Positions 12,401 through 20,960 of a stretch of DNA of 64,000 nucleotides are shown here, in pieces. How positions within the stretch are numbered: position 1 is the first letter of the stretch; every line of letters starts with the position of its first letter. Both the position numbers and the translations under genes were made by a program. The stretch is from assembly GCA_943787725.1 (NCBI GenBank), contig CALSNM010000017.1:1-64000 (forward strand). Reading direction: 5' to 3'. The notes under the pieces were generated by a model. The model searched no databases, had not been told where the DNA came from, and worked only from the letters and a program-made list of their open reading frames with translations. The DNA comes from an uncultured Flavobacteriales bacterium (GTDB lineage Bacteria > Bacteroidota > Bacteroidia > Flavobacteriales_D > Parvicellaceae).

Positions 12401-12590
12401 TGCAAAATACATCATTCCTCTATCATCTTGAAGAATGTCATGAATTTGTGGATTACCACCATATTCTTTCTTCAAATAATTTCTATGAGAAAAAAAAACC
12501 TAATGCAGAAGGAGTTATTGTTTTTGTCTGTCCGAAGGAAGTTGACAAGAAATAAAGGAATAAACCAAAGAAACAAATTATATTTTTCAT
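9475..12590 (-). CDS. Beta-propeller sensor with SpoIIE-type PP2C phosphatase output (two frameshifts as assembled)
   Basis: Repaired, the gene encodes about 1,037 residues. It starts at the ATG at 12590 with a signal peptide (MKNIICFFGLFLYF, then SFGQ), followed by a two-component-regulator-type propeller of about 700 residues with repeats such as DIQKFQNAHIFATSHGLYKL and GNLWLGTNRGISK. Next come a Y_Y_Y-like Ig domain, one membrane helix (SWAYLLYTSILSIITFVFAY), a short coiled coil (EESHKEITDSINYAKRIQ), and a SpoIIE/PP2C domain with GDFYWMEH, ADCTGHGVPGAM and SDGYVDQFGG. Such proteins sense extracellular or periplasmic cues and dephosphorylate anti-sigma-antagonist-type partners in the cytoplasm; no partner is nearby. 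The frame breaks lie at a nine-A run near 12490-12498 and near 11840-11860. It is the only substantial gene of the tRNA-flanked islet. Confidence 0.8.
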
Positions 12591-12681
12591 GAATAATTAA
12601 TTATTATTTCAGCAAATTAATCAGATTGCCTCAAGCTCTTAATTTAATTAAATATACATAGTATTTATAACAATGCAACTT

Positions 12682-12711
12682 GGGCCAGAAGTTTCAGCTG
12701 GATAGAGTACC
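12682..12711 (+). repeat. Degenerate inverted copy of the tRNA-Arg 5' half
   Basis: GGGCCAGAAG then TCAGCTGGATAGAGTACC on the plus strand resembles the first 29-30 bases of the tRNA-Arg (12864-12892, minus) with only a few differences. It faces the real gene, so the two can pair as an inverted repeat. It has no 3' half and is not a functional tRNA. Confidence 0.65.
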
Positions 12712-12723
12712 AACAAACAACTT

Positions 12724-12791
12724 AAAACCTACCATGCTACCTTACCATAGCTTTCTCATCAGAAACTTCCAAGCATAAAAAAAGTCTTAAA
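12724..12791. repeat. 68-bp islet-end direct repeat, copy 2
   Basis: Second copy of the element at 9412-9479, same orientation, immediately downstream of the complete tRNA-Arg gene. Its last bases form part of the tRNA terminator hairpin. Confidence 0.75.
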
Positions 12792-12813
12792 CTCTAATGA
12801 GAATAAGACTTTT
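12780..12813 (-). terminator. Terminator of tRNA-Arg
   Basis: AAAAGTCTTA and TAAGACTTTT form a 10-bp stem with a 14-base loop, 5 bp beyond the tRNA 3' end, with A/T tracts on both sides. Confidence 0.65.
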
Positions 12814-12818
12814 AATTG

Positions 12819-12892
12819 TGAGCCAGAAAGGATTCGAACCTTTGACCGCCTCCTTAGAAGGGAGGTGCTCTATCCAGCTGAGCTACTGGCCC
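12819..12892 (-). tRNA. tRNA-Arg (anticodon TCT)
   Basis: 74 bases. Acceptor GGGCCAG pairs with CTGGCTC (one G-U). The D arm AGCTCAGCTGGATAGAGC, anticodon stem CCTCC/GGAGG with loop CTTCTAA, and T arm with TTCGAAT are all present. The CCA end is not encoded. It is the attachment target for the islet at 9.2-12.9 kb. Confidence 0.95.
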
Positions 12893-12977
12893 AATTTTAA
12901 GGAGTAATCCTTTGTTTGGGTGGGCAAAAATAAAAAAAACTTATTAATAAAAATGAAAAAGCGAGATTTCTTTATTT

Positions 12978-14244
12978 TTATTCGAAATCAATCGCACCAT
13001 TATTTATGATTCCAAAAACTTTGCCGGTAAATTCAGTTCCTATAAAAGGCGTGTTAGTGCTCTTAGAAACTATCATTTCTTTGGTTAAGATCCATTTTTG
13101 AGTAGGATCAAACAGTGTGATATTTGCCGTAAATTCTTTTTCTATCACAGGAATATCTAATTGTAAAAGAGTTCTTGGATTAATGGCCATTTTTTGAATA
13201 ATACCCTCGATTCCAATATGTTTTGCTAAGTGTGTACAAGCAATCGGAAAGGCAGTTTGCAACCCAATAATACCAAATTCTGCTAAGCCGAATTCCTTTT
13301 GTTTACATTCTATATCTTGTGGAGTATGATCAGATACAATGATATCTATCGTGCCGTCTTTGAGCCCCTCAATAAGCGCTTCTGTGTCTATGTCTTCTCT
13401 CAGCGGTGGTAATGTCTTGTAATTTGAATCAAAACCTATAAGTGCTTTGTCTGTTAAGGCAATTTGATGCGCTGCAATTTCGCATGTTACATTTAATCCC
13501 TCGCTTTTTGCTTCGTTAATCATTGTTACAGCATTTACTGTAGAAATGGTAGAAAAGTGAATTTTGGCTTCATTGTAAGAGGTCAGAAACAAATCTCTTG
13601 AAATTTGCAGTTCTTCTGATAATGTAGGAATACTTTCCAGCCCCAAGGTGGTGCTTACTTCGCCTTCATGCATCTGTCCATTCATGAGAAAGGCTTTCGT
13701 CGTTAGCAAAGCTAATAACTAAACCGCCAAAGTTTTTTGCGTAGAGCAGTGCTCTAGACATAAGTCCTGAGCTTTTAATTGCTTTTTTATTATCTGAGAA
13801 TGCAACAGCTCCTGCTTGTTTCATATCAAATATTTCGGCCAATTCTTTTCCTTCTAAGTTATGACTTAATGCTCCAATTGGAAGCACGTCTACAATGTGG
13901 TTTTGTGTTTTAGATTTGACAAATTCAATGTCTGTTTTTGAAGAACGGGTAGGAGTGGTATTTGGCATAATTGCTACCGAAGTAAATCCTCCTTTGGCAG
14001 CAGCATTTGCTCCTGAGATTAAATCCTCTTTGTATTCCATTCCTGGTTCACAAAATTCTGCATGCATGTCCATCAACCCAGGCGAGATATGTAAATTTTT
14101 CTCTTCAATAACCTTGTCTGCGTTATCGGATAAGTTTTTTCCGATATTTTTGATGACTCCTTCTTCAATGAAAACATCAACGGTTTTTCCATTAAATGAG
14201 GAATTTGGATCGATGACTTTTGCTGCTTTAATTAAAATTTTCAT
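12978..14244 (-). CDS. pyrC: Dihydroorotase-like amidohydrolase, one frameshift as assembled
   Basis: Removing one base near 13686 gives 421 residues, the normal length of a class I dihydroorotase-like protein (pyrimidine biosynthesis: carbamoyl-aspartate to dihydroorotate). Visible features are GLMDMHAEFCEPGMEYKEDL at the N-terminal barrel strand, SVAIMPNT, GQMHEGEVST, CEIAAHQI and IVSDHTPQD. The usual metal-binding HxH of the first strand is HAE here, so one zinc ligand is replaced; many Bacteroidota copies also lack this motif and their catalytic competence is uncertain. The start is the ATG at 14244, which overlaps the upstream gene's stop as ATGA (an alternative ATG is at 14250), so the two genes are probably co-transcribed. 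The frameshift reads as a doubled serine third base (TCT/TCC). Confidence 0.8.
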
Positions 14245-16295
14245 TTCCATAATCTTGTGATAACTATTTCTAATCCTAATAATACTATTACTAGTAGGAT
14301 ACATTGCCACCAATATTGTTTTCCTTGCACGAGCTCATTTACGTTAATAGATGAAGTATCATCTGCTCCTTCTATTATGTTAGCTTGATTTCCAATTGGC
14401 GATTTAGCAAGTAATTCAGATAATTCTTTTGTGGTATAAAAACTAAAATCTGATTCAGCTCTGTCGTAGTTAAAACTAAATCCGCCTATGGGATTACTCC
14501 CATAGGTTATATTATAATGTCCAGAAGTATTTATTTGATCATAGAGTAATAAGTTTGTTTCATTTTTAACCTTTCTAACTTCAGGAATAAATTCTATTTC
14601 TTTGGTCGTTGATTTTATTGTTAGTTTTTCCAAGTCAGACGGTATTTCCTGAAAGGCAATAGTGTTGTCTTTACCTATGAAGTAAGATAGGGTAGAGCTC
14701 GGTTGACTAAATTCGCCAATCCTCAGCAAAGATGCTACAAATAAGGCATGCTTCGGAAAGCTGGATGCTTCGCTAGTTAATGGAGTGGAGCAGAAATAAA
14801 AAGTCCCTTTTGCAACTTGGGAAGAACTTAAAAATGAATTGCCATTTTGCAGTTTCATAAGATACTCCGTCCCTGAGGAATTGGCAAATGATATTGCATA
14901 ATGCTGATTTACTTTTGGTAAATCAACATTATCAGGGACTTTATCAAAAACGTCTTTGTAAATAGGGTTTTCTAGGTTTAAATAAGAAACTTTCGTACTC
15001 CCAGTGTCTAATCCTAAAATATTAGCTCCTACCATTGTTTGTAGTAAATTTTTATATGCATCTAAATCAATAGAGGAAGATGGAAACACCAATAGGCTTC
15101 CTCCTTTCTTGGTGTAGTTAATTAATTCAGCTGAAAGCCCTGTTGAAATATTGGTAAGTCCCTTTGTGATGATAAAATCATACTGATTAAGCGTAGAGAA
15201 ATCAAGTTTGCTTAAGCTTTTCGAAGTAAACCGATAGAGGTTGTTTTTGCTAAAAAGATTAGCTAAATACCCAAGCGCATCATTCGCGTTTTCTTTTTCC
15301 AATAGCTGGAGAACACTGACTTTGTTCTCTATGTTATAAGAGAAGAAGTATTCATCGTCAAAAAGCATGTCTGGGTCTGGGTATTCGGTTAAGTAGAGTT
15401 TACAATGCTGCATTCCGTTTTTAGCAACTGTAAAAGGCACCATACAGTTGGTTGTAGAGTTTTCTGCAATGGAAAAGTTTCCAAACCCTTGTATGGCATT
15501 ATTAATGGATAATTCGATTTTAAACTCAATAGGAGAATCTGTCTTATTAACAACTCTAGCAAAAATATTTTCTTCACTAGCCGTTTTTCGGATGGGTGTT
15601 TTAAACCAAATACTATCAATGTAAACGTTTCCCTTTCCTTGCTGATGATATGGTAATAGGTAGATTTTTAAAGATGAATCGTTTTTGATGTCAGACAATT
15701 GAGCTGCGTTTTTTTGGAAATCAGATAACCAATAAAGTGATTTGTTTCCGTCTCTTTCCTGCATCGCATCTGATTGCCTTAAATAAATTTCGTTCAGTTC
15801 TCTTGCAACATAACTTGGTTCTATTTCTTCTACTAAAGATATAAACTCATCTTTACTAATCAGCCTTTGATGCCGTGCTTCTAAATCATTGGTTACAACT
15901 TGAAAGCGATCTGTAGCTTTATAGCTCTCTGCAATCCGTATAGCTTGTTCTTTGGCTAGGTCGAGTAAATATCCATTCTCACCTTTTGTGTCCATACTGT
16001 AAGAGTTGTCAATATAAACCCCTACCGATGCATCCCCAAGCTGTATTTCGTCTTCTACAGGAATGTAGGGTTGTGCGAAAGCTATTACAAGAAGTGTAAC
16101 AAGCAGCAAGCGAATAAGAAGTATTAGTAGATGTTTAAGTCGAGACTTACTTTTTGTTTCCAGTTTTACTTCCTTCAGCAATTCAATGTTGGAAAAGTAA
16201 ACTTTAGTAAACTTTCGAAAGTTAAATAAATGAATGATTATTGGAATAGATAAGGCGGTAAGTGCCCAAAGAAATTCTGGATAGAGAAGTTTCAT
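14241..16295 (-). CDS. BatA-type vWA membrane protein
   Basis: 684 residues. The N-terminal 75 residues are the BatA/aerotolerance-regulator-type domain: LLYPEFLWALTALSIPIIIH, a basic stretch, then a second membrane helix (HLLILLIRLLLVTLLVIAFA). A von Willebrand A domain follows with the MIDAS motif DNSYS (in VGVYIDNSYSMD). A large beta-rich region and a GATase-like segment (VFPSSSIDLDAY) come next, with one C-terminal membrane helix (WQCILLVIVLLGLEIVI). The family is typical of Bacteroidota; the role is membrane-associated metal-dependent protein binding, with substrate unknown. It overlaps the DHOase-like gene by four bases. Confidence 0.8.
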   Translation of the reverse strand: MKLLYPEFLWALTALSIPIIIHLFNFRKFTKVYFSNIELLKEVKLETKSKSRLKHLLILLIRLLLVTLLVIAFAQPYIPVEDEIQLGDASVGVYIDNSYSMDTKGENGYLLDLAKEQAIRIAESYKATDRFQVVTNDLEARHQRLISKDEFISLVEEIEPSYVARELNEIYLRQSDAMQERDGNKSLYWLSDFQKNAAQLSDIKNDSSLKIYLLPYHQQGKGNVYIDSIWFKTPIRKTASEENIFARVVNKTDSPIEFKIELSINNAIQGFGNFSIAENSTTNCMVPFTVAKNGMQHCKLYLTEYPDPDMLFDDEYFFSYNIENKVSVLQLLEKENANDALGYLANLFSKNNLYRFTSKSLSKLDFSTLNQYDFIITKGLTNISTGLSAELINYTKKGGSLLVFPSSSIDLDAYKNLLQTMVGANILGLDTGSTKVSYLNLENPIYKDVFDKVPDNVDLPKVNQHYAISFANSSGTEYLMKLQNGNSFLSSSQVAKGTFYFCSTPLTSEASSFPKHALFVASLLRIGEFSQPSSTLSYFIGKDNTIAFQEIPSDLEKLTIKSTTKEIEFIPEVRKVKNETNLLLYDQINTSGHYNITYGSNPIGGFSFNYDRAESDFSFYTTKELSELLAKSPIGNQANIIEGADDTSSINVNELVQGKQYWWQCILLVIVLLGLEIVITRLWK

Positions 16296-16337
16296 TAAAA
16301 AACAAAGTTAATCTTTTCTTTAATAATAGCCTATATC

Positions 16338-17117
16338 TTACGCAAACTTTTCAAAAACACCCAATCCAAATAATGCGAAATCATATTTGACAGGATCTGA
16401 TGCATCCATTTTTCGCAAATTATCATCCAGTTCCATAACAGCTTTCCAATCATTTTGTTTCCGAGGTAATAAGCCCAATACACGTCCAACATTTCCAGAA
16501 TGAACATCTAATGGACAAGACAATAAGGATGGGTTTATACTGTTCCAAATTCCAAAATCAACTCCTTTTTTATCTTGACGCACCATCCATCTTAAATACA
16601 TGTTAATCCGCTTTGAAGCAGAACCTTTTGCAGGGCTTGCCACATGTTTAAAGGTTCTGAATTTTGCATCTTTCACCGTTTCAAAAAACACCTTTCTAAA
16701 GTTCTCAATTGAACCATACATAGTAGTTGTTTCCGAATCAATAGGAGATAAGAATACGTTTTCCATACCTTTATGCTTAATGTATATGTTTTTTAAAGCT
16801 GTGATGAAAAAGGCTAGATCAAAAGAATTGAAAGTCCTGTGCTTGAAATTTCTTAGAAAAGCGCTGTCAGTTTCTCTATAATTCATGATAAAATCATACG
16901 GTGAGTTTCCCAAAATAGTGGCCAGAGAATTTCCGGATTTAATTATCATTTTCCGATTTCCCCAAGCAATTGTAGATACAAGAAATCCCATGATTTCTAT
17001 ATCCTCTTTTAAATCAAATTGATGCGGAATGGAAATAGGATCACTTTCAATAAATGTCGGAGTATTGTATAGTTCCACCTTTTCATCTAAAAATTGTTTC
17101 AGCTCAGAAAAGTTCAT
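16338..17117 (-). CDS. TIGR02757 (DUF2400) family protein
   Basis: 259 residues, matching the usual length of the family. Recognisable segments are IEIMGFLVSTIAWGNRKMI, MNLYLRWM-like NMYLRWMVRQDKKGVDFGIW, CPLDVHSGNVGRVLGLLPRK and the C-terminal DPVKYDFALFGLG. Conserved aspartate and histidine residues in DVHSGNVGR and a helix-hairpin-helix-like arrangement suggest a DNA-glycosylase-like fold, but the biochemical function is not established. It stands 43 bp upstream of the BatA-like gene on the same strand. Confidence 0.85.
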   Translation of the reverse strand: MNFSELKQFLDEKVELYNTPTFIESDPISIPHQFDLKEDIEIMGFLVSTIAWGNRKMIIKSGNSLATILGNSPYDFIMNYRETDSAFLRNFKHRTFNSFDLAFFITALKNIYIKHKGMENVFLSPIDSETTTMYGSIENFRKVFFETVKDAKFRTFKHVASPAKGSASKRINMYLRWMVRQDKKGVDFGIWNSINPSLLSCPLDVHSGNVGRVLGLLPRKQNDWKAVMELDDNLRKMDASDPVKYDFALFGLGVFEKFA

Positions 17118-17210
17118 TCACATTTAAATTTTTTGTTCAAATGTAGTCATTAATCTAGTCCAGCTAATTCTTTTATGCTTAGATTTACCTAACTTTAGTC
17201 TATCATTTGT

Positions 17211-18239
17211 ATGAATGAAGCTTTTCTATTTATTGTGCTTTTAAGTCTTGGTAAAATGGGTTTTGCTCAAATTCCACCTGGATATTATAATACAGCCGAA
17301 AACTTAAGTGGAGAGCCACTTCGTTCAGCTTTATACAATATTATTAATGACCACTCTATAAAAGATTACACCACACTATGGGGTTATTTTCAAACAACCG
17401 ATAATAACGGAGGAATGGTTTGGGATATGTATACAGATAACCCATCAGGATCGGCTACTTACATGTATAACTTTGGTTCGGATCAATGTGGTAATTACAC
17501 TGCTGAAGGAGATTGCTTTAACAGAGAGCATTCCTTTCCTAAAAGTTGGTTTAACGATGCTTTACCCATGTACTCTGATTTATTTCACCTATACCCAACA
17601 GATGGTTGGGTAAATGGAAAGAGGAGTAATTACCCTTACGGGGAAGTTAATAATCCCACTTATACTTCTAGTAATGGAAGTAAGCTTGGAGCAAATGTTT
17701 TTCCGGGTTATTCAGGAATAGTTTTCGAACCAATAGATGAATACAAAGGTGATTTTGCACGAACGTATTTTTATATGGTTACCCGATATAAAAATGTTAC
17801 TTCCAATTGGACAAGCGATATGCTAACAGGGGATAATCTATCGGACTGGGCTAAAACAATGTTTATTAGTTGGGACGCTTTAGATCCGGTTAGTCAGAAA
17901 GAAATGGATAGAAACGATGCTGTTTATGTTATTCAAGGGAATAGAAATCCTTTTATTGACAACCCCAGTTGGATTGATTGGATTTGGGGACCAACCGCTT
18001 CTCTGTCAGAAATGGAGGAACCTCAGATAAGTATGTATAACGCAGATGGATTGCTTTATATTTACAATGCTTCTTCTAAACAAATAGTGCTTAATATATT
18101 TAATATGCTGGGTGCTACTGTGAAAGAAATTTCTATCCAACAAGGCGAAAGTAGAGTAGAACTCAATTTACCTCAAGGTGTATACCTTGCTACTTCAACT
18201 ATTCAAGGAAGGGTTTTTGCATTGAAATTTGTTCTGTAG
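17211..18239 (+). CDS. Secreted endonuclease I family nuclease with T9SS tail
   Basis: 342 residues starting with a signal peptide (ending GFAQ). The catalytic region is of the endonuclease I/NucM ββα-metal family: CFNREHSFPKSWF provides the histidine general base, and DLFHLYPTDGWVNGKRSN the metal-binding asparagine region, with SNYPYGEV. The last 75 residues form a Por-type T9SS sorting domain (LYIYNASSKQIVLNIFNMLG, then LPQGVYLATS). It is exported by T9SS and degrades extracellular DNA, probably for nutrient acquisition or biofilm remodelling. It is transcribed away from the TIGR02757 gene. Confidence 0.9.
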   Translation: MNEAFLFIVLLSLGKMGFAQIPPGYYNTAENLSGEPLRSALYNIINDHSIKDYTTLWGYFQTTDNNGGMVWDMYTDNPSGSATYMYNFGSDQCGNYTAEGDCFNREHSFPKSWFNDALPMYSDLFHLYPTDGWVNGKRSNYPYGEVNNPTYTSSNGSKLGANVFPGYSGIVFEPIDEYKGDFARTYFYMVTRYKNVTSNWTSDMLTGDNLSDWAKTMFISWDALDPVSQKEMDRNDAVYVIQGNRNPFIDNPSWIDWIWGPTASLSEMEEPQISMYNADGLLYIYNASSKQIVLNIFNMLGATVKEISIQQGESRVELNLPQGVYLATSTIQGRVFALKFVL

Positions 18240-18266
18240 TGTATGCAAGACAAAAAGGAATAAAAT

Positions 18267-20126
18267 TTAATTGTCCAAAAAGCCACCAATCAAATCAGAA
18301 GGTAAAGTAGTAGGCGGGACTTCAAAATCAAACCACTCGTGAACATCTAAATCTAAATCTAGTCCATTTAAATAATTATTCAATGCCATATTTAGACCAT
18401 GGGTATAGAGGTCGTGGTCAGCCCCGGTTGGGTCATTGTGAGTAAGATCATTTTGAGCAAAACCTTTAAATTCAGGTCCGGTAATTTCAATCTCAAATTC
18501 ATCTGGATTTTTACCGATAGGACTGTGAACAGTTGTTGTAAATTTATGCCAGAAAGCAGAATGGATACAACCGTTTTGAAAAAGTTGTCGAACAACTTCT
18601 AACGAATCGATAGTCTCTTGCTCTGATTCCGTTGGGAATCCATACATCAGGTAAGCGTGCACCATAATATTTTGCTCGGCAAAATCATTGGTAACTCTTG
18701 CAACTTGACCAATATCAACTCCTTTTTTCATTTTGGTTAAAAGTCTGTCGGAAGCAACTTCTAATCCTCCCGTTACAGCAATGCATCCCGATTTAGCCAT
18801 TAAGCTGCATAGTTCTGAAGTAAATGTTTTTTCAAAACGTATATTGGTCCACCAGGTTATGTATATTTTTCTTTTAATTAATTCCTCCGCCAAAGCTTTT
18901 AACATTTTTGGAGGTGCCGCTTCATCAACAAAGTGAAATCCAGAAATACCTGTTTCTTCAACAATAATTTCAATCTTATTGACTAAATGTTCAGCTGTTG
19001 TATTTTGATAATTCCCAATGTAATCTAAATTGACATCGCAAAAAGAGCACTGTTTCCAATAACATCCATGAGAGATAGTTAGTTTATTCCATTTGCCGTC
19101 GCTCCATAACCGATGCATGGGGTTCATAACATCTAAAAATGAAAGATAAGAATCATGCTGCAATCCCTCATAGCTAGGAGCCGGTAGCTTGCTATGGTGA
19201 AATAGGGTATTCGGCAATTTGTTTATGTATTTTACTTTGTTGTTTTTCAAAACAAACGTTCTTTCCAGTTCATCTTGTTCAATTTCTTTTGAGAGATATT
19301 GGGTGATTTTTAACAATGGACTTTCACCATCATCTAAGCAAATAAAGTCTAAATAATTAAAAATCCTTGTTTCCCGAAGAGAACGTAGTTCGGTATTGCA
19401 ATATCCACCGCCAAAAGCAACTTTGATGGATGGATAGTATTTTTTAATGTATTGCGCACATCGCAATGCGGCAAATAAATTCCCTGGAAAAGGAACAGAA
19501 AAACAAACTAAGTCCGGTTTAGTTAATTCTAGTTTTGTAGCTAATAATTGTGTTAATTTAGATTCGATAATGGTTAAATCAAAAGAAAGGAATTCCTCCA
19601 ATTTATTAAAACTACTAGCCGATGTAGCTATTTTTTCTGCATATCGTGTAAAGGAAAAAAACTCGTCTACGTTGGCAGTTATAAAATCGCCTAATTCTTC
19701 AATAAATAATGTTGCAAAATGCTTTGCTTTATCTAATACACCCAAATTTCCAAAGGCCCAGCTTAAATCTTCTTCTAATTTTTCAAAACGATGTGCTTTG
19801 GGTAAAAAACTATCATTTATTATTTGGTAGGCTGCAGTAACTTTTTGGTTTTGGAGGTAGCTAATTACAAGGTCAACTTTGTCAATATATTCATCTCTTT
19901 TGCTCCATACCAGCGGATATTCGTAGCTCTTTAGTTTATCTGCTTCTTGAAAAATATTTCGCACAAAACTATTGTTGAAGATGCTTGTAAATAATTCTAT
20001 ACTGAGGTCGCATTGAGAAACAGGAACACCTTTACTTTCTAAAAATCCCTTTAAGTACATTGTAGCTGGATAAGGTGTATTCAGTTGGGTAAAGGGTGGC
20101 GTGACTAATAATACTTTTGTAGTCAT
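18267..20126 (-). CDS. B12-binding-domain radical SAM protein
   Basis: 619 residues. The N-terminal 300 residues resemble a cobalamin-binding Rossmann domain (KVLLVTPPFTQLNTPYP, LVCFSVPFPGNLFAALR, KVAFGGGYCN). A radical SAM barrel follows, with the cysteine cluster in SHGCYWKQCSFCDV. The spacing there is C-x4-C-x2-C, one residue longer than the standard C-x3-C-x2-C. Later motifs include GGLEVASDRLL and VHAYLMYGFPTES. The substrate is unknown; related proteins are annotated only as radical SAM. It overlaps nothing and lies 5 bp downstream of the DUF1456 gene, which suggests co-transcription. Confidence 0.85.
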   Translation of the reverse strand: MTTKVLLVTPPFTQLNTPYPATMYLKGFLESKGVPVSQCDLSIELFTSIFNNSFVRNIFQEADKLKSYEYPLVWSKRDEYIDKVDLVISYLQNQKVTAAYQIINDSFLPKAHRFEKLEEDLSWAFGNLGVLDKAKHFATLFIEELGDFITANVDEFFSFTRYAEKIATSASSFNKLEEFLSFDLTIIESKLTQLLATKLELTKPDLVCFSVPFPGNLFAALRCAQYIKKYYPSIKVAFGGGYCNTELRSLRETRIFNYLDFICLDDGESPLLKITQYLSKEIEQDELERTFVLKNNKVKYINKLPNTLFHHSKLPAPSYEGLQHDSYLSFLDVMNPMHRLWSDGKWNKLTISHGCYWKQCSFCDVNLDYIGNYQNTTAEHLVNKIEIIVEETGISGFHFVDEAAPPKMLKALAEELIKRKIYITWWTNIRFEKTFTSELCSLMAKSGCIAVTGGLEVASDRLLTKMKKGVDIGQVARVTNDFAEQNIMVHAYLMYGFPTESEQETIDSLEVVRQLFQNGCIHSAFWHKFTTTVHSPIGKNPDEFEIEITGPEFKGFAQNDLTHNDPTGADHDLYTHGLNMALNNYLNGLDLDLDVHEWFDFEVPPTTLPSDLIGGFLDN

Positions 20127-20131
20127 TCTCT

Positions 20132-20389
20132 TTAGTCGTCTGTTTTTGGATCAACGAATTTTTTATCCTGGGGCCCTCTTTTGTAAATTATTAATCCGTT
20201 CAAGAAATTTCTCAATATCTGATCTTTTAATTCCATGTAATTCGGGTGCGTCTCTTTACGAAAAAAGGCGCCTAACTCACTTTTGGAGATTCTAAAGTCT
20301 ACTAAAGCTAAAATATCTACTATTTCATCGTCACGTAACTTTAGAGCAACTCGTAACTTTTTTATTATGTCATTATTAGTAAGCGCCAT
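20132..20389 (-). CDS. DUF1456 (YehS-like) small protein
   Basis: 85 residues with one YehS-type repeat: NDIIKKLRVALKLRDDEIV, LALVDFRISKSELGAFFRKE, then ILRNFLNGLIIYKRG. Enterobacterial YehS has two such repeats (about 156 residues), so this is a half-length, single-repeat form. Function is unknown. Confidence 0.8.
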   Translation of the reverse strand: MALTNNDIIKKLRVALKLRDDEIVDILALVDFRISKSELGAFFRKETHPNYMELKDQILRNFLNGLIIYKRGPQDKKFVDPKTDD

Positions 20390-20432
20390 TTTTTTTGTTG
20401 CAATTTACATTTAATTATAGACCTAGGTTAAT

Positions 20433-20873
20433 TCATTTATACTCAGAACAAATAAAATGAGGAATTACATCTAAAAAGATGTGTTTTGCAGTTCCCCAAA
20501 TACCTTCAGGACTAGCATAGTTAAAAGTACCTCTTTCTTTACCAGTAGTTAAATATTCATTGTTTGGTTTTAAAATGGCTTCATATGAGGAACCATCTTG
20601 TTGTTGGCATAATAATTTTAGAAATGGATAATTAGAATTAAATTTTGGAGCGTTTTCTAAAATTGAATAGGGAAATTTAAAATCAATGAAATATGTATTA
20701 TTTGGCTGATGAAATTGGTTTTCATTATTTGGTTGCAACACCCATACTTTGCCCATTTCATCAGAATAAGTTTGTGTTTCTATGAAAGAAAGCTTTCCAA
20801 GTGGAAGTACATTGTTCTTATTTCTATTTAAATGATAATCACTGTTACTAAATAATAGAAGCATAGTCAACAA
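20433..20873 (-). CDS. Hypothetical exported or membrane-anchored protein
   Basis: About 146 residues. No ATG is available: the frame is open upstream to a stop near 20955, and the first plausible start is TTG at 20873. Residues encoded just upstream (AHIYKIFKARYILATLLTML) would make a membrane anchor, so the real start may lie further upstream at a rare start codon. The body carries TYFIDFKFPYSIL and KHIFLDVIPHF and no family motif I know. Confidence 0.5.
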   Translation of the reverse strand: MLTMLLLFSNSDYHLNRNKNNVLPLGKLSFIETQTYSDEMGKVWVLQPNNENQFHQPNNTYFIDFKFPYSILENAPKFNSNYPFLKLLCQQQDGSSYEAILKPNNEYLTTGKERGTFNYASPEGIWGTAKHIFLDVIPHFICSEYK

Positions 20874-20960
20874 GGTAGCTAAAATGTAACGGGCCTTAAA
20901 AATTTTATATATATGTGCTATTCTTCTAATGATATTGTGAATAAATGAAGATCTGGTAAT

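Noticed and set aside
12682-12711. Second functional tRNA on the plus strand
   Set aside because: Only the 5' half resembles tRNA-Arg; no anticodon stem, T arm or acceptor partner follows.
13895-14260. Plus-strand ORF opposite the DHOase-like gene
   Set aside because: Antisense of conserved coding sequence with no features of its own.
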